Source: Legionella taurinensis
GTDB taxonomy: Bacteria; Pseudomonadota; Gammaproteobacteria; Legionellales; Legionellaceae
DNA: 64,000 nucleotides
Reading direction: 5' to 3'
NCBI RefSeq assembly: GCF_900452865.1
Contig: NZ_UGOZ01000001.1
Span: 1,922,001 to 1,986,000, forward strand
The translations under genes were made by a program, and so were the position numbers. This document shows, one piece after another, positions 8,073-17,082 of the stretch (the first letter of the stretch is position 1; each line of letters starts with the position of its first letter). A model generated the notes under the pieces. The model was not told where the DNA came from. It saw only the letters and a list, made by a program, of their open reading frames with translations, and did not search any database.

Positions 8073-8101
8073 ACTATAATCAACTCGCCAGGATTTGTAC
8101 A
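8073..8101 (-). promoter_or_regulatory. Promoter of the pdxH-like gene
   Basis: TGTACA (8096-8101) and TATAGT (8073-8078) on the minus strand are 17 bases apart, about 38 bp before the start codon. This copies the arrangement upstream of the avidin-like gene, including the preceding GCC and the following G. Confidence 0.6.
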
Positions 8102-8241
8102 GGCATGAAGAAAGCAAACGGATGGCACGGAGGATGGTCTCGAATCACTTACCCGAAGCCGCGATAAAAACCCGTTAAACACATTTTCATCCCCCCGTTT
8201 TTGGCATACTCTAACCACTCCAGTGATCCATCGGGAGGGAT

Positions 8242-9651
8242 ATGATGAAAGATGATAAAAGGGACAGTCGTGATAGCAAAGATAAAAAACCGACCCTCAA
8301 TTATACCAAAACCTACAGCCAGTTCCCGAACTATGGGAATACCCCTTCGCCAGCCCGGACGGGAAAACTGAAAACGTACGACAGTAAACCGGCTTCCCCT
8401 GCTTTTTTAGCAAAGGACAATCAAAGCGAAGCGAAATCAGCGACGCTGAAAAGCAAATCCACGCCTCCCTTGCCGGGCAAAGAGGACAATGATAACCAGT
8501 CCATCCATGACACCCGGGTGATGAAATTACCGGAGGTGGACGAACTGCCAGCCAGTCCGTCATCCCTTGTCGCGATCCGGGATAGCGCACTGCTTGAAAT
8601 CGATTTGCAGTGGCTTGGAAATCCCGATTCTTTTCGTAAACAAATCATCACCTGGCAGCAAAGCCAATTTAAAAACAGACTGTTTGAAATGATTTGCCTG
8701 TTGGGTGAGATGCTTAAAAACCCTGGCCAATACCTTTACTTCGTTGATCCATTCAGCAAACAGCACTACTCGCTGACCGATGACGCACCAGACAAGGCGG
8801 TTAAGCGGCATTATTCCTATTTTGGTATTTTAAACCAGTTGCATGCGCTTTTGCGGGACTGCCGTGAGGTGTGTGAAACCAATGCTTTGTTTGAACTTTC
8901 CCTAAATTCCGGGGGTAAAGAAACAACCCTTGAAGACGCCTTCAAAAGCCGCCCAGTGTTAAGTTTATTTGCTTATAAAGAGGCGCAAAACACAGCATTG
9001 CAGGCTTTTTTAGCTGCGATCCTCGCTAAGGAATCCTTGCAGAAGGATTTAACAAAGGCAAAAACTGCCTTGTTAAACACCCTGTCTGAAAAACAAAAGC
9101 AGGATACAACCCTCATGGACAAAACCGGTACGGAAGCCGCCAAAGTCGCCGTGTTGCTTAAGGCTTCGAGTGATCTGCTGGATATCTGCAACCGTCTGGA
9201 CAGTTGCCCTAACCTAAACTCACTCGGCAAAATCAGGCATTTAACCGTGGTTCACCGACCGACGTCCACTGCCTCAGCCGAAGACGGCCATGGATTCATG
9301 GATTTATTGGGCTTCCTCAACAGCTCCAACATGCCGCACCTGGAAAGCCTTATTATTGAACACTATGACCCCCGGAACTACCTTGAACTGAGCAACCTGA
9401 TTGCGGTTTTGGTGAAGAAAAACAGCTCACTTAAAATCATGATTAGCCATCATTTTCCTGAAAAAGACAAATGCTCTGTTTTCTCACCCTATCAGGACAA
9501 ATACCCTGGCCTCTCGGTTAAACGGATTAATGTGCAGGCGACTATCGACGTTGAGAATACCTGCACCTTTTTCCCTGCGTCACCCTCGAATAAACGACGA
9601 AGCGCATCAGAACAATCCCCCTCGGTGCGCATTGACTATTCACCGAAATAA
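8242..9651 (+). CDS. Hypothetical protein, possible Dot/Icm effector
   Basis: This is a 469-residue soluble protein that I do not recognise. The first 110 residues are strongly polar and low in hydrophobics (many Lys, Asp, Ser, Pro) and look disordered. Residues about 120-300 are predicted mostly helical. Residues about 325-425 show alternating LRHLTVV, LESLIIEHY and LKIMISHHF strands, resembling a few degenerate leucine-rich repeats. The C-terminus is Ser- and Lys-rich (KRRSASEQSPSVRI), compatible with a type IV secretion tail but not diagnostic. A strong GGGAGG ribosome site precedes tandem ATGs at 8242 and 8245. No signal peptide or transmembrane segment is visible. An effector role is only inferred from architecture. 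Confidence 0.6.
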   Translation: MMKDDKRDSRDSKDKKPTLNYTKTYSQFPNYGNTPSPARTGKLKTYDSKPASPAFLAKDNQSEAKSATLKSKSTPPLPGKEDNDNQSIHDTRVMKLPEVDELPASPSSLVAIRDSALLEIDLQWLGNPDSFRKQIITWQQSQFKNRLFEMICLLGEMLKNPGQYLYFVDPFSKQHYSLTDDAPDKAVKRHYSYFGILNQLHALLRDCREVCETNALFELSLNSGGKETTLEDAFKSRPVLSLFAYKEAQNTALQAFLAAILAKESLQKDLTKAKTALLNTLSEKQKQDTTLMDKTGTEAAKVAVLLKASSDLLDICNRLDSCPNLNSLGKIRHLTVVHRPTSTASAEDGHGFMDLLGFLNSSNMPHLESLIIEHYDPRNYLELSNLIAVLVKKNSSLKIMISHHFPEKDKCSVFSPYQDKYPGLSVKRINVQATIDVENTCTFFPASPSNKRRSASEQSPSVRIDYSPK

Positions 9652-9658
9652 CCTATAG

Positions 9659-9678
9659 CCGGAAAGATCGCTTTCCGG
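9659..9678 (+). terminator. Stem-loop after the 469-residue gene
   Basis: A perfect 8-bp stem (CCGGAAAG / CTTTCCGG) with a four-base loop begins seven bases after the stop codon. No T-run follows, so it may be an attenuating or RNA-stabilising hairpin rather than a full intrinsic terminator. Confidence 0.4.
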
Positions 9679-9718
9679 TAAGATCGGCGATTCTTAAACT
9701 GATCAACAGGTTAACTCA

Positions 9719-11017
9719 ATGAGAAGGATTTTCGCTTTTTTACTTTATTTTTTAATTACCCAAAGCGTTGCCGCGTCGATTTTCTCAGCGGATGACATCA
9801 AAACCCTCAAAAAAAATTTTCTCGCCAACATCACCTCCGAGGGATCCATCATGGCGTCCCCGTCAAAAGCCAACCCGGATTATTATTATGACTGGACGCG
9901 TGATTCAGCCATTGCCATGGATTTCATTGAACATGTTTACGAAAGCAACCTCAACGCCAAAGACAAAACCCGCCTGCTGAATTACGTCAGCTGGGTAGAA
10001 CGGGTTCAACACCAGACTGAGACGCTACCCGGGTTTGATATTCTCGGGGAACCCAAGTTTTACATGGACAGCCGCCCCTACCAGGGCCCATGGGGCAGAC
10101 CGCAAAATGACGGTCCCGCCCTGAGGGCAATAACACTGATTCGTTTTGCCCAGGTATTACTGAACCATGACGAATCAGCCTATGTAAAAACCCATTTGTA
10201 TAACCAGAGCCTGGATACGGCGAACATGGGCGCCATTAAAATTGATCTGGAATACACCGCCCACCATTGGCAGGACATGAACTATGATCTTTGGGAAGAA
10301 GTGTACGGTCATCATTTTTTTACAGCGATGTGCCAACGAAAAGCCCTCATCGAAGGCGCCAAGCTGGCCAGGGCACTCCATGATAATGAGGCGGCAGTCT
10401 ATTATGAAGCACAGGCCCGCTTTATTGAACTGCGGCTTGGCGAGCATTTAGACTCTAAAAACATCCTCATCCAGGCGACGCTGCCGCCTCATTCAGGACC
10501 GCAGAAAACGCTGGAGCTTGATTCGGCGGTGATGTTGGGCGTGCTGTTGGCCAATACCCATGACGGCGTTTATGCTCCGGACAATCTGTATGTAAAAAAC
10601 ACAGCCGCAGCCTTAAAAAGACAGTATAGAGCGCTTTTCCCCATTAATGACAATCACTATCAAGCCGTCCTGTTCGGCCGCTACCCTGGCGATACTTATG
10701 ATGGTTACCGCAATGACGGCGAAGGCAACCCCTGGTATATTCTGACAGCGACCATGGCGGAATATTACTACACCCTGGGCGACATGTTACCACTGACCCA
10801 AGCCAATGTGCCTCTGATTAAACAGTATTTCGAAGAGGGCAATGCTTACCTGAGTCTCGTTAAAGAGTATGCTGCGGATTTAAATTTAAGCGAACAAATC
10901 AACTTATACACCGGCAATCCGCAAGGCGCCAACTCGCTTACCTGGAGTTACGTAGCAACACTTCGGGCCATTACGCTGCAACAGAAGCTCGAAACCAAAT
11001 TGGGTGAATTAACCTGA
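9719..11017 (+). CDS. gamA: Secreted glucoamylase, glycoside hydrolase family 15 (GamA)
   Basis: This 432-residue protein has a signal peptide (MRRIFAFLLYFLITQSVAA) and a GH15 (alpha/alpha)6-barrel domain. Supporting segments are PDYYYDWTRDSAIAMDF at about residues 59-75, MNYDLWEEVYGHHFFTAMCQRKAL with the catalytic acid Glu at about residues 187-208, GNPWYILTATMAEYYY and LTWSYVATLRA near the C-terminus. It should release glucose from the ends of glycogen or starch. In L. pneumophila the orthologue GamA is a type II secretion substrate and lies next to the same glucose operon, which supports the symbol. Here the gene is convergent with that operon, separated by a 450-bp region carrying an inverted-repeat element whose left end starts at the last base of this stop codon. 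Confidence 0.88.
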   Translation: MRRIFAFLLYFLITQSVAASIFSADDIKTLKKNFLANITSEGSIMASPSKANPDYYYDWTRDSAIAMDFIEHVYESNLNAKDKTRLLNYVSWVERVQHQTETLPGFDILGEPKFYMDSRPYQGPWGRPQNDGPALRAITLIRFAQVLLNHDESAYVKTHLYNQSLDTANMGAIKIDLEYTAHHWQDMNYDLWEEVYGHHFFTAMCQRKALIEGAKLARALHDNEAAVYYEAQARFIELRLGEHLDSKNILIQATLPPHSGPQKTLELDSAVMLGVLLANTHDGVYAPDNLYVKNTAAALKRQYRALFPINDNHYQAVLFGRYPGDTYDGYRNDGEGNPWYILTATMAEYYYTLGDMLPLTQANVPLIKQYFEEGNAYLSLVKEYAADLNLSEQINLYTGNPQGANSLTWSYVATLRAITLQQKLETKLGELT

Positions 11018-11298
11018 TGGATGCCCGCCTGCGCGGGCAAGACCGGCTAAAGTGGGGGTACGGCATGCCTTGTCAGCCTCTGCCCCCGACAAGCCTCAGA
11101 CGCCAAGAGGGATACCACATGCCCTGTTGTCAGACCTAACCTGCGAAAAACCCAACAAATCCTCCGTCATATAGTCAATGTGATTTCTTGCTTGCCTTCG
11201 CAGGCACGACAGACTTAAGCGGCGTTACCCCATGCCCTGTCAGGCGCTTACCTACGAGCTGAGCCTCTTTTGTCTTGCCCGCGCAGGCGGGCATCCAT
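11017..11298. repeat. 282-bp element bounded by perfect 27-bp inverted repeats
   Basis: Terminal repeats at 11017-11043 and 11272-11298 are perfect reverse complements of each other. Each contains its own REP-like palindrome (GCCCGC-ctgc-GCGGGC). The interior codes for nothing and has three related copies of TACC(C/A)CATGCCCTGTCAG at 11059-11079, 11113-11136 and 11226-11246. This looks like a non-autonomous mobile or REP-derived element inserted between gamA and the sugar porter gene. The remaining bases 11299-11431 hold nothing that I recognise. Confidence 0.6.
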
Positions 11299-11431
11299 TT
11301 GTGTGGCTGTCTTCAAAATAACCTCTACTCTCCCCAGGGAGAAGGTTTTCACACAAAACGTTCAGGTATCAAGAAGAGTGTAAGGCCAGCAAATACGGAG
11401 ATAACAAACTACAGCAGTTGTAACAGCTACA

Positions 11432-11463
11432 ACAGCCGCTGCCCTTTTAAAAGCAGTGGCTGT
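11432..11463 (-). terminator. Stem-loop at the end of the glucose operon
   Basis: An 11-bp stem with one mismatch (11432-11442 with 11453-11463) and a ten-base loop lies a few bases beyond the stop codon of the sugar porter gene. It lacks a clear T-run on the minus strand. Confidence 0.45.
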
Positions 11464-11467
11464 CGTA

Positions 11468-12889
11468 TTAATTAAACACGGCTTCCCCGGTATCATCCAG
11501 TGGCAGCGAAGCGGAAGATTGCGGTGCAGGTTTTCTGCCCAATTCACGCAGGGGTTTACCGCTTAGCAGGTAATCTTCAATGGACTCCAGGCTGATGTTT
11601 TTTGTTTCGGGCATAAAATAAATGGTGTACACCAGACCGAGAAAACAAATCACGGCATAAATGATAAAGGTGTATTCAATGCCAATGGCTTTATGCAGGA
11701 GGGGAAAGGTAAAAACCGTTAACGTGTTAAACGACCAATTGCTCATGGACGACAGCCCCATTCCTGCGCCGCGAACATACAGGGGGAAAATTTCAGCCAT
11801 GGCGATATGCGGTACCGGACCAATGCTGATAGCAAATGAAAAAATATACACCGTCAGGCAGAGCACCGACAAATAGCCAAGCAACGAGACCTGATACAAG
11901 GAAAACACGCTAAGCGCTGCAAGGCTGATGCAAGCGCCGCTGAAGCCAATCAACAACAATTTGCGGCGGCCAATCCAGTCAACGCAGTAAATGGCGAGAA
12001 CCGTCACCAGTAAATTAACAATGCCGATACCCATGGTGGCAAGAATCTGGCCCGTGGCATTGGTAAAACCCAGGTTTTTAAAAATTTCCGGTGCGAAATA
12101 AATAATGACATTAATACCGCTTAACTGCTGCAGACAGAATAAAATCATCCCCAATGACAAGACGGGCAGTAATGGTTTTCGAAACAGGGCCTTCCAGTTT
12201 TTTTCGGCCGGCTCGCGTTTGAGCGTGGTTTCGATGTGGGTTAGTTCCTCCGTAATGGACGCTTGCCGACGCAGCAGGCGCAGCGAACGCGCAGCAGCTT
12301 CGCGTCGGCCGACACTCAATAACCATCGCGGTGATTCGGGCAGGAATAGAATGCCTGCAAACAAGATGAATGCCGGTATGGCACTGGAAGCAAACATCGT
12401 CCGCCAGGCCTGATGTTCAATCAGCAGGTAATTGGCACTGTAGGCACAGACAATACCAATGGTAATGGCTAATTGATAAATGGCAACCATAGCGCCGCGT
12501 AAATTCACCGGCGCCGTTTCAGCTAAGTAAAGGGGTGTTGTGACTGAAGCAATACCAATCGCTAACCCAAGAACAAATCGCGACAAAATAAGCATCCAGG
12601 TAGCCGGAGCAAGCGCCGCACCCAGGGCGCCAATGAAAAAAAGTGCGCCGGCAAAGGACAATAACGAGCGTCGTCCCAAGCGTTTGACGTAACGCGTTCC
12701 CAGCAGAGCACCAATCAACATGGAGCCGAACAACGCACCAAACGGAAGTGCTGCGGCCATGGTCCCGACATGGGTGTGGGTGAGCGTAAAGTGATTTTTC
12801 AACAGGTCAAGCGATCCGGCAATAATGCCTTCATCATAACCAAAAAGAAATCCAGCGAGCGAGCCTATTATTGCGACTAACCATGCCAT
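11468..12889 (-). CDS. ywtG: Sugar porter family MFS transporter (YwtG/XylE-like)
   Basis: This 473-residue inner-membrane protein has 12 hydrophobic segments and the sugar-porter signatures: GFLFGYDEGIIAGSL in TM1, GRRSLLSFAGALFFIGA after TM2, PLYLAETAPVNLRGAMVAIYQLAITIG, PESPRWLLSVGRREAA before the central loop, QQLSGINVIIYFAPEIF in TM7, and a closing FMPETKN..LE. It is expected to import glucose or another hexose with protons. It is the last gene of the zwf-pgl-edd-glk-eda operon, in the same order as the L. pneumophila glucose operon, and is 33 bp downstream of eda. A second member of the family opens the inositol operon in this window. Confidence 0.87.
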   Translation of the reverse strand: MAWLVAIIGSLAGFLFGYDEGIIAGSLDLLKNHFTLTHTHVGTMAAALPFGALFGSMLIGALLGTRYVKRLGRRSLLSFAGALFFIGALGAALAPATWMLILSRFVLGLAIGIASVTTPLYLAETAPVNLRGAMVAIYQLAITIGIVCAYSANYLLIEHQAWRTMFASSAIPAFILFAGILFLPESPRWLLSVGRREAAARSLRLLRRQASITEELTHIETTLKREPAEKNWKALFRKPLLPVLSLGMILFCLQQLSGINVIIYFAPEIFKNLGFTNATGQILATMGIGIVNLLVTVLAIYCVDWIGRRKLLLIGFSGACISLAALSVFSLYQVSLLGYLSVLCLTVYIFSFAISIGPVPHIAMAEIFPLYVRGAGMGLSSMSNWSFNTLTVFTFPLLHKAIGIEYTFIIYAVICFLGLVYTIYFMPETKNISLESIEDYLLSGKPLRELGRKPAPQSSASLPLDDTGEAVFN

Positions 12890-12922
12890 ATTTTATCCTT
12901 AAAAAGTCCATGTTGTTTTTTT

Positions 12923-13582
12923 TTAATTTACTGCTGCAGGATGCGATGCTTTTTCCAAAGCAGTCGAGCACAAATCGGTAATGAGTGACCAGTTTTTTTG
13001 TTTAATTGCCTCATCAGGTACAACCCAGGAGCCGCCGACACACTCTACATTAGCCAGCGTCAGGTAGTCCAGATAATTCTTAGCATGAATACCGCCAGTA
13101 GGACAAAACCGCAGGTCGGGAAATGGGGCCGAAATGGCTTTCAGCATAGGAATACCCCCTGCCGCCTCTGCCGGAAAAAATTTAAAATGACTGTAGCCGC
13201 AATTCATCCCTTCCATCATTTCAGACACACTCGAAACACCGGGAATTAAGGGAACTTGACTCTGCAATCCTGCCTGCAGTAACTCGGTTGTTGATCCTGG
13301 ACTAATGGCAAACTGTGCTCCGGCTTCGATGCATTGTTGTAATTGCCGACCATTCACCACCGTGCCTGCACCCACGCAGGCTTCAGCCAGGCGTTCTCTC
13401 AGTAAATCAATGGCTTTAAGCGCCACCGGCGTTCGTAAGGTAATTTCCAGCACCTTAATGCCGCCGTTTAATACGGCTTCAGCCAAGGGTAGCGCATCGG
13501 CAAGGTGATGGAGAACAACCACCGGAACGATTGGCCCCATTGCCAATACCGAAGCCGCCGATAACGTGTTAACAGAGGGCAT
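12923..13582 (-). CDS. eda: 2-dehydro-3-deoxyphosphogluconate (KDPG) aldolase
   Basis: This 219-residue class I aldolase cleaves KDPG to pyruvate and glyceraldehyde 3-phosphate, the last Entner-Doudoroff step. Visible are PVVVLHHLADALPLAEAVLNGG, VLEITLRTPVAL with the catalytic Glu, VGAGTVVN, GAQFAISPGST, HFKFFPAEAAGG with the Schiff-base Lys, and LRFCPTGGI at the phosphate site. The start at 13582 (ATG, with GGA upstream) fits the usual length; the longer ORF start at 13621 would overlap glk further. As chosen, the gene overlaps the glk end by 14 bp, suggesting translational coupling. Confidence 0.92.
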   Translation of the reverse strand: MPSVNTLSAASVLAMGPIVPVVVLHHLADALPLAEAVLNGGIKVLEITLRTPVALKAIDLLRERLAEACVGAGTVVNGRQLQQCIEAGAQFAISPGSTTELLQAGLQSQVPLIPGVSSVSEMMEGMNCGYSHFKFFPAEAAGGIPMLKAISAPFPDLRFCPTGGIHAKNYLDYLTLANVECVGGSWVVPDEAIKQKNWSLITDLCSTALEKASHPAAVN

Positions 13583-14561
13583 AATTTTTTTCCATGATTT
13601 GTTTAAGATAGACGGCTGCACCTAACAACCCTGGCTGTTCAGTCGTCACGACAAAGGTCGCAATGTTGCGATTAAAGGCGGCAAAGCGTCCTTTGGCTTC
13701 AAAGCGGTGTCTGAACTCGCTTTCTGCCATCAGCGGCAATAGCCTGGGAACAATACCGCCAGCAATGTACACACCGCCAAAGGTACTGAGCGACAGGGCA
13801 AGATCACCGGCAAAGCTGCCCAGGCTGGCGAAGAATTGCAATACGGCAGCGCTGGCCAGCGGCGATTGTTGCGTTAGCGCCCTGTGCGCAATCTCTGCTG
13901 CGGTTAACGGTTCAACCGGTTGCTGGTGAAAAGCGGCAATGGCCAGATAAAGGTTTTCGAGGCCAGGTCCTGAAATAATCCGCTCGACGGACACATGGCC
14001 ATAACGCGCATGCAAAAAACGCTGAATAAACCATTCCTGCTCGGTCTGCGCCGCCCAGCCGCCATGCCCTGCTTCGCCAGGCAAGGGGATGTAGCCTTCT
14101 GTTGCGCGAACTAAATGCGCCACACCAAGCCCTGTCCCCGCCCCCAGCACTACCTTGGGCTTGCTCTTATCCACCAGCCCGCATCCAATCTGCAATCGCT
14201 CGGTGGCCGGCAATACCGGCAGACTCATTGCTGTCGCCGTGAAATCATTAACCAGCTGCAATTGCTCGAATTGCAGCTGGTGTTTTAACTCCTGAATTGA
14301 AAATTGCCAGTCCAGATTGGTCATGCGGATGTGATCACAGGTTACCGGGCAGGCAATGGCAATCGCGGCGTGGCGTATATCCTGTAAATGCTGACTGGAC
14401 TGATAATGCTTAAGGGCAGCATCGAGACCGGCAAATTGGGCACATGGAAAAACAGCGAGGCGATCAACCTGCAGGCTACGCAGATTCACACGGCTGAATC
14501 GGGCATTCGTTCCGCCAATATCCGCCACAATGGCGTAGGTATTCTGGTTAAGCATGAACAT
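13569..14561 (-). CDS. glk: Glucokinase
   Basis: This 330-residue protein is a Glk-type (E. coli-like) ATP-dependent glucokinase. Motifs: [12 protein letters not shown] phosphate-binding loop near residue 12, [12 protein letters not shown] around the catalytic Asp, [14 protein letters not shown], and [11 protein letters not shown] with His/Glu of the glucose site. The C-terminal [15 protein letters not shown] matches the second nucleotide-binding element. It phosphorylates glucose imported by the operon's porter, or glucose released by GamA. Its start overlaps the edd end by 14 bp and its end overlaps eda, so the whole operon is tightly packed. Confidence 0.93.
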   Translation of the reverse strand: MFMLNQNTYAIVADIGGTNARFSRVNLRSLQVDRLAVFPCAQFAGLDAALKHYQSSQHLQDIRHAAIAIACPVTCDHIRMTNLDWQFSIQELKHQLQFEQLQLVNDFTATAMSLPVLPATERLQIGCGLVDKSKPKVVLGAGTGLGVAHLVRATEGYIPLPGEAGHGGWAAQTEQEWFIQRFLHARYGHVSVERIISGPGLENLYLAIAAFHQQPVEPLTAAEIAHRALTQQSPLASAAVLQFFASLGSFAGDLALSLSTFGGVYIAGGIVPRLLPLMAESEFRHRFEAKGRFAAFNRNIATFVVTTEQPGLLGAAVYLKQIMEKNYALC

Positions 14562-16380
14562 CGTCCTCGCTCACAAACAAACTGCAGGCACCCTCTTCGG
14601 CACCGGAGAAATGCCTTCTCAAGCTGCCGAACAGTTCACGTCCCATACCCTGATGGCAGGAAGATACCTCGTTTACCTGCAGCGGACGTGTGGCCAATTC
14701 CTCGTCACTGACCAACAACTGCAAAACCCCTTCGCGGCCGTCCACACGCAGGCGGTCGCCATTTTGAATTTTGGCAATCACACCCCCATCCATTGCCTCC
14801 GGGGTAACATGAATCGCCGCCGGTATTTTACCGGACGCGCCAGACATACGCCCATCAGTCACCAAGGCCACCCGATATCCCTTATCCTGCAGTACGCCAA
14901 GAATGGGCGTGAGCTTATGCAATTCCGGCATGCCGCAGGCTTTGGGACCCTGGAAGCGGACAACGACGACACAATCTTTGTTCAGTTCGCCTGCTTTAAA
15001 CGCCGCTTCAAGTTCATGCTGGCTGGCAAAAACAGCAGCCGGGGCTTCAATCACCTCCTGATGGTCAGCCAGCGCAGAGGTTTTTATCACAGCCCGACCG
15101 AGATTGCCGTTTAAAACCTGCAATCCCCCCTGCGGTTTGAAGGGCTTTTCAGCCGAAGTTAATACTTGCTCATCAAGGGAATGCTTAACACCGCTGCCCC
15201 ATTGCAGCTGATTGCCGTCAAGTAAGGGTTGCTCGGTGTAACGACCCAGGCCAAAACCAGCCACCGTTTCGACTTCCTCATGCAGCAAACCGGCATCCAG
15301 CAGAGTCCGAATGAAGTAAGCCATGCCGCCTGCCTGTTGAAAATGGTTAATATCAGCTTGACCATTGGGATAAATTTTGGCAATGAGCGGCGTTACGGTC
15401 GATAACTCAGCAAAATCGTCCCAATTGAGGACAAAGCCCGCGGCGCGCGCGATAGCAATGAGATGCATGGTATGGTTCGTGGAGCCGCCGGAAGCCAGCA
15501 GACCCACCACGCCATTGACCAGGACGGCGGCGGTTATCAATTTGCCTAAAGGAAGGTAGTCATCGCCCAAATCCGTTAACTGCACAACACGGCGGGCAGC
15601 AGCACGTGTTAATTCCTGACGCAGGGGCGTATTCGGATGAACAAACGAAGAGCCAGGCAACTGCAGCCCCATGAGCTCCATCACCAACTGATTGGAATTG
15701 GCGGTACCATAAAAAGTACAGGTCCCCGGGCTATGGTAGGACGCGGCTTCCACGTCCAGCAAAGCCTCTTCATTGACCAGTCCTTCCGCATACAACTGCC
15801 GTACTCGAGCCTTTTCCTTGTTGGCAATGCCGCTTGGCATGGGGCCTGCGGGTACAAAAAGAAAAGGCAGGTGTCCGAAAGCCAGCGCCGCCATCAACAG
15901 GCCGGGAACAATTTTATCGCAGATCCCAAGCAACAACCCTCCGTCAAACAGGTTGTGCGAAAGACTCACGGCCGTAGCCATGGCAATGACATCGCGGCTT
16001 AGAAGGCTTAACTCCATGCCTGGTTGTCCCTGCGTGACCCCGTCGCACATGGCCGGCACCCCGCCAGCAAATTGCGCCACGCCCCCTGCTTCACGGACCG
16101 CGAGCTTGATAAGCGAGGGGTAAGCCGCGTAAGGCTGATGGGCGGAGAGTAGATCATTATACGAAGACACGATGGCAATGTTGGGCTTCACCATGGCACG
16201 TATGTCGCCTTTGTCTTCGGGAGTGCAGGCGGCAAATCCATGGGCCAGGTTACCGCAATGCAGCGCTTTGCGCTGCGGGCCTTTCAGGCGTGCTGCCTCA
16301 AGGTGTTTTAAATAGTGTTCGCGGCTTTTCAGGCTTCGTTCGTTGATTCGGTCAGTGACCTGCTGAATGACTGGATGCAT
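14548..16380 (-). CDS. edd: Phosphogluconate dehydratase
   Basis: This 610-residue protein belongs to the IlvD/Edd family and has the full Edd length. It carries [46 protein letters not shown] with the cluster-ligand Cys, [30 protein letters not shown], and [23 protein letters not shown] near the C-terminus. It dehydrates 6-phosphogluconate to KDPG using a 4Fe-4S cluster. It lies eight bases downstream of pgl and overlaps glk. The cluster makes it oxygen-sensitive in relatives. Confidence 0.94.
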   Translation of the reverse strand: MHPVIQQVTDRINERSLKSREHYLKHLEAARLKGPQRKALHCGNLAHGFAACTPEDKGDIRAMVKPNIAIVSSYNDLLSAHQPYAAYPSLIKLAVREAGGVAQFAGGVPAMCDGVTQGQPGMELSLLSRDVIAMATAVSLSHNLFDGGLLLGICDKIVPGLLMAALAFGHLPFLFVPAGPMPSGIANKEKARVRQLYAEGLVNEEALLDVEAASYHSPGTCTFYGTANSNQLVMELMGLQLPGSSFVHPNTPLRQELTRAAARRVVQLTDLGDDYLPLGKLITAAVLVNGVVGLLASGGSTNHTMHLIAIARAAGFVLNWDDFAELSTVTPLIAKIYPNGQADINHFQQAGGMAYFIRTLLDAGLLHEEVETVAGFGLGRYTEQPLLDGNQLQWGSGVKHSLDEQVLTSAEKPFKPQGGLQVLNGNLGRAVIKTSALADHQEVIEAPAAVFASQHELEAAFKAGELNKDCVVVVRFQGPKACGMPELHKLTPILGVLQDKGYRVALVTDGRMSGASGKIPAAIHVTPEAMDGGVIAKIQNGDRLRVDGREGVLQLLVSDEELATRPLQVNEVSSCHQGMGRELFGSLRRHFSGAEEGACSLFVSEDDVHA

Positions 16381-16388
16381 AACTCACC

Positions 16389-17078
16389 TCATTGCGCGGC
16401 AAACATCACTTGCACGTCCGTGCCAGGATGTTGCAGAAAAGCCCGAATCGGCATGGCAGTGGCTCTGTCTGAGGCCAAGGCCAGGTTAAGCACCGCCAGT
16501 TTGTTTTCACCGACTAGATGAAGATAAACATGCCGGCTTTTCAGCAGCCTGCTTTTACTCAGTGAAATCCGCGGATAAGGTGCTGTTTTCGGTACAATGC
16601 TTAAGACAATCAGGCGTTCATCATGAAGACCCGCCTCAATTTGTTCACTGCAGGGGAACAGCGACGCGGTGTGCCCGTCTTCGCCCATCCCCAGAATAAC
16701 GATATCAAACACCGGCAAGGTCTTGAGGCGATCTTCAATGTCCAACAGGCGTTCGTCCTGTGTCGGTTTATCGCTATGGAGGCTGATAAACTGCGCATGG
16801 GCTGCCTGGTGCTTAAGAAGATAACTTCTCACCAGGGTTTCATTGCTGTCCGGATCCGTCGGTGCCACACAGCGTTCATCAGAGAGGGTGATAGTGACCT
16901 TCTGCCAATCCAGATCGGCCTGGGCTAAACGCTGGAATAATGCTTTGGGCGTACTTCCTCCGGAAACCACGAGATAAGCCTGTCCACGCGCCTGAATGGC
17001 CTGGTCAAGAATCCCGGTAATCTCGTTGACAAATTGCTCGTTTAATACGGTTGAATCATTAAAATGATTTAATTGCAT
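16389..17078 (-). CDS. pgl: 6-phosphogluconolactonase (DevB type)
   Basis: This 229-residue protein belongs to the SugarP_isomerase/Pgl (DevB) family. It shows YLVVSGGSTPKALFQRLAQADLDWQKVTITLSDERCVAP across about residues 37-75 and VFDIVILGMGEDGHTASLFPCS with the conserved GMGxDGHxASLFP core. ERISLS-like RISLSKSRLLKSRHVYLHLVG follows. It hydrolyses 6-phosphogluconolactone made by Zwf. The start codon is four bases after the zwf stop, so it is co-translated with the operon. Confidence 0.93.
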   Translation of the reverse strand: MQLNHFNDSTVLNEQFVNEITGILDQAIQARGQAYLVVSGGSTPKALFQRLAQADLDWQKVTITLSDERCVAPTDPDSNETLVRSYLLKHQAAHAQFISLHSDKPTQDERLLDIEDRLKTLPVFDIVILGMGEDGHTASLFPCSEQIEAGLHDERLIVLSIVPKTAPYPRISLSKSRLLKSRHVYLHLVGENKLAVLNLALASDRATAMPIRAFLQHPGTDVQVMFAAQ

Positions 17079-17082
17079 CCTG

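Noticed and set aside
11275-11475. 66-codon open frame
   Set aside because: It crosses the terminal inverted repeat and the hairpin after the sugar porter gene; no coding character.
14554-15114. 186-codon frame opposite edd
   Set aside because: Antisense shadow of the well-supported edd gene.
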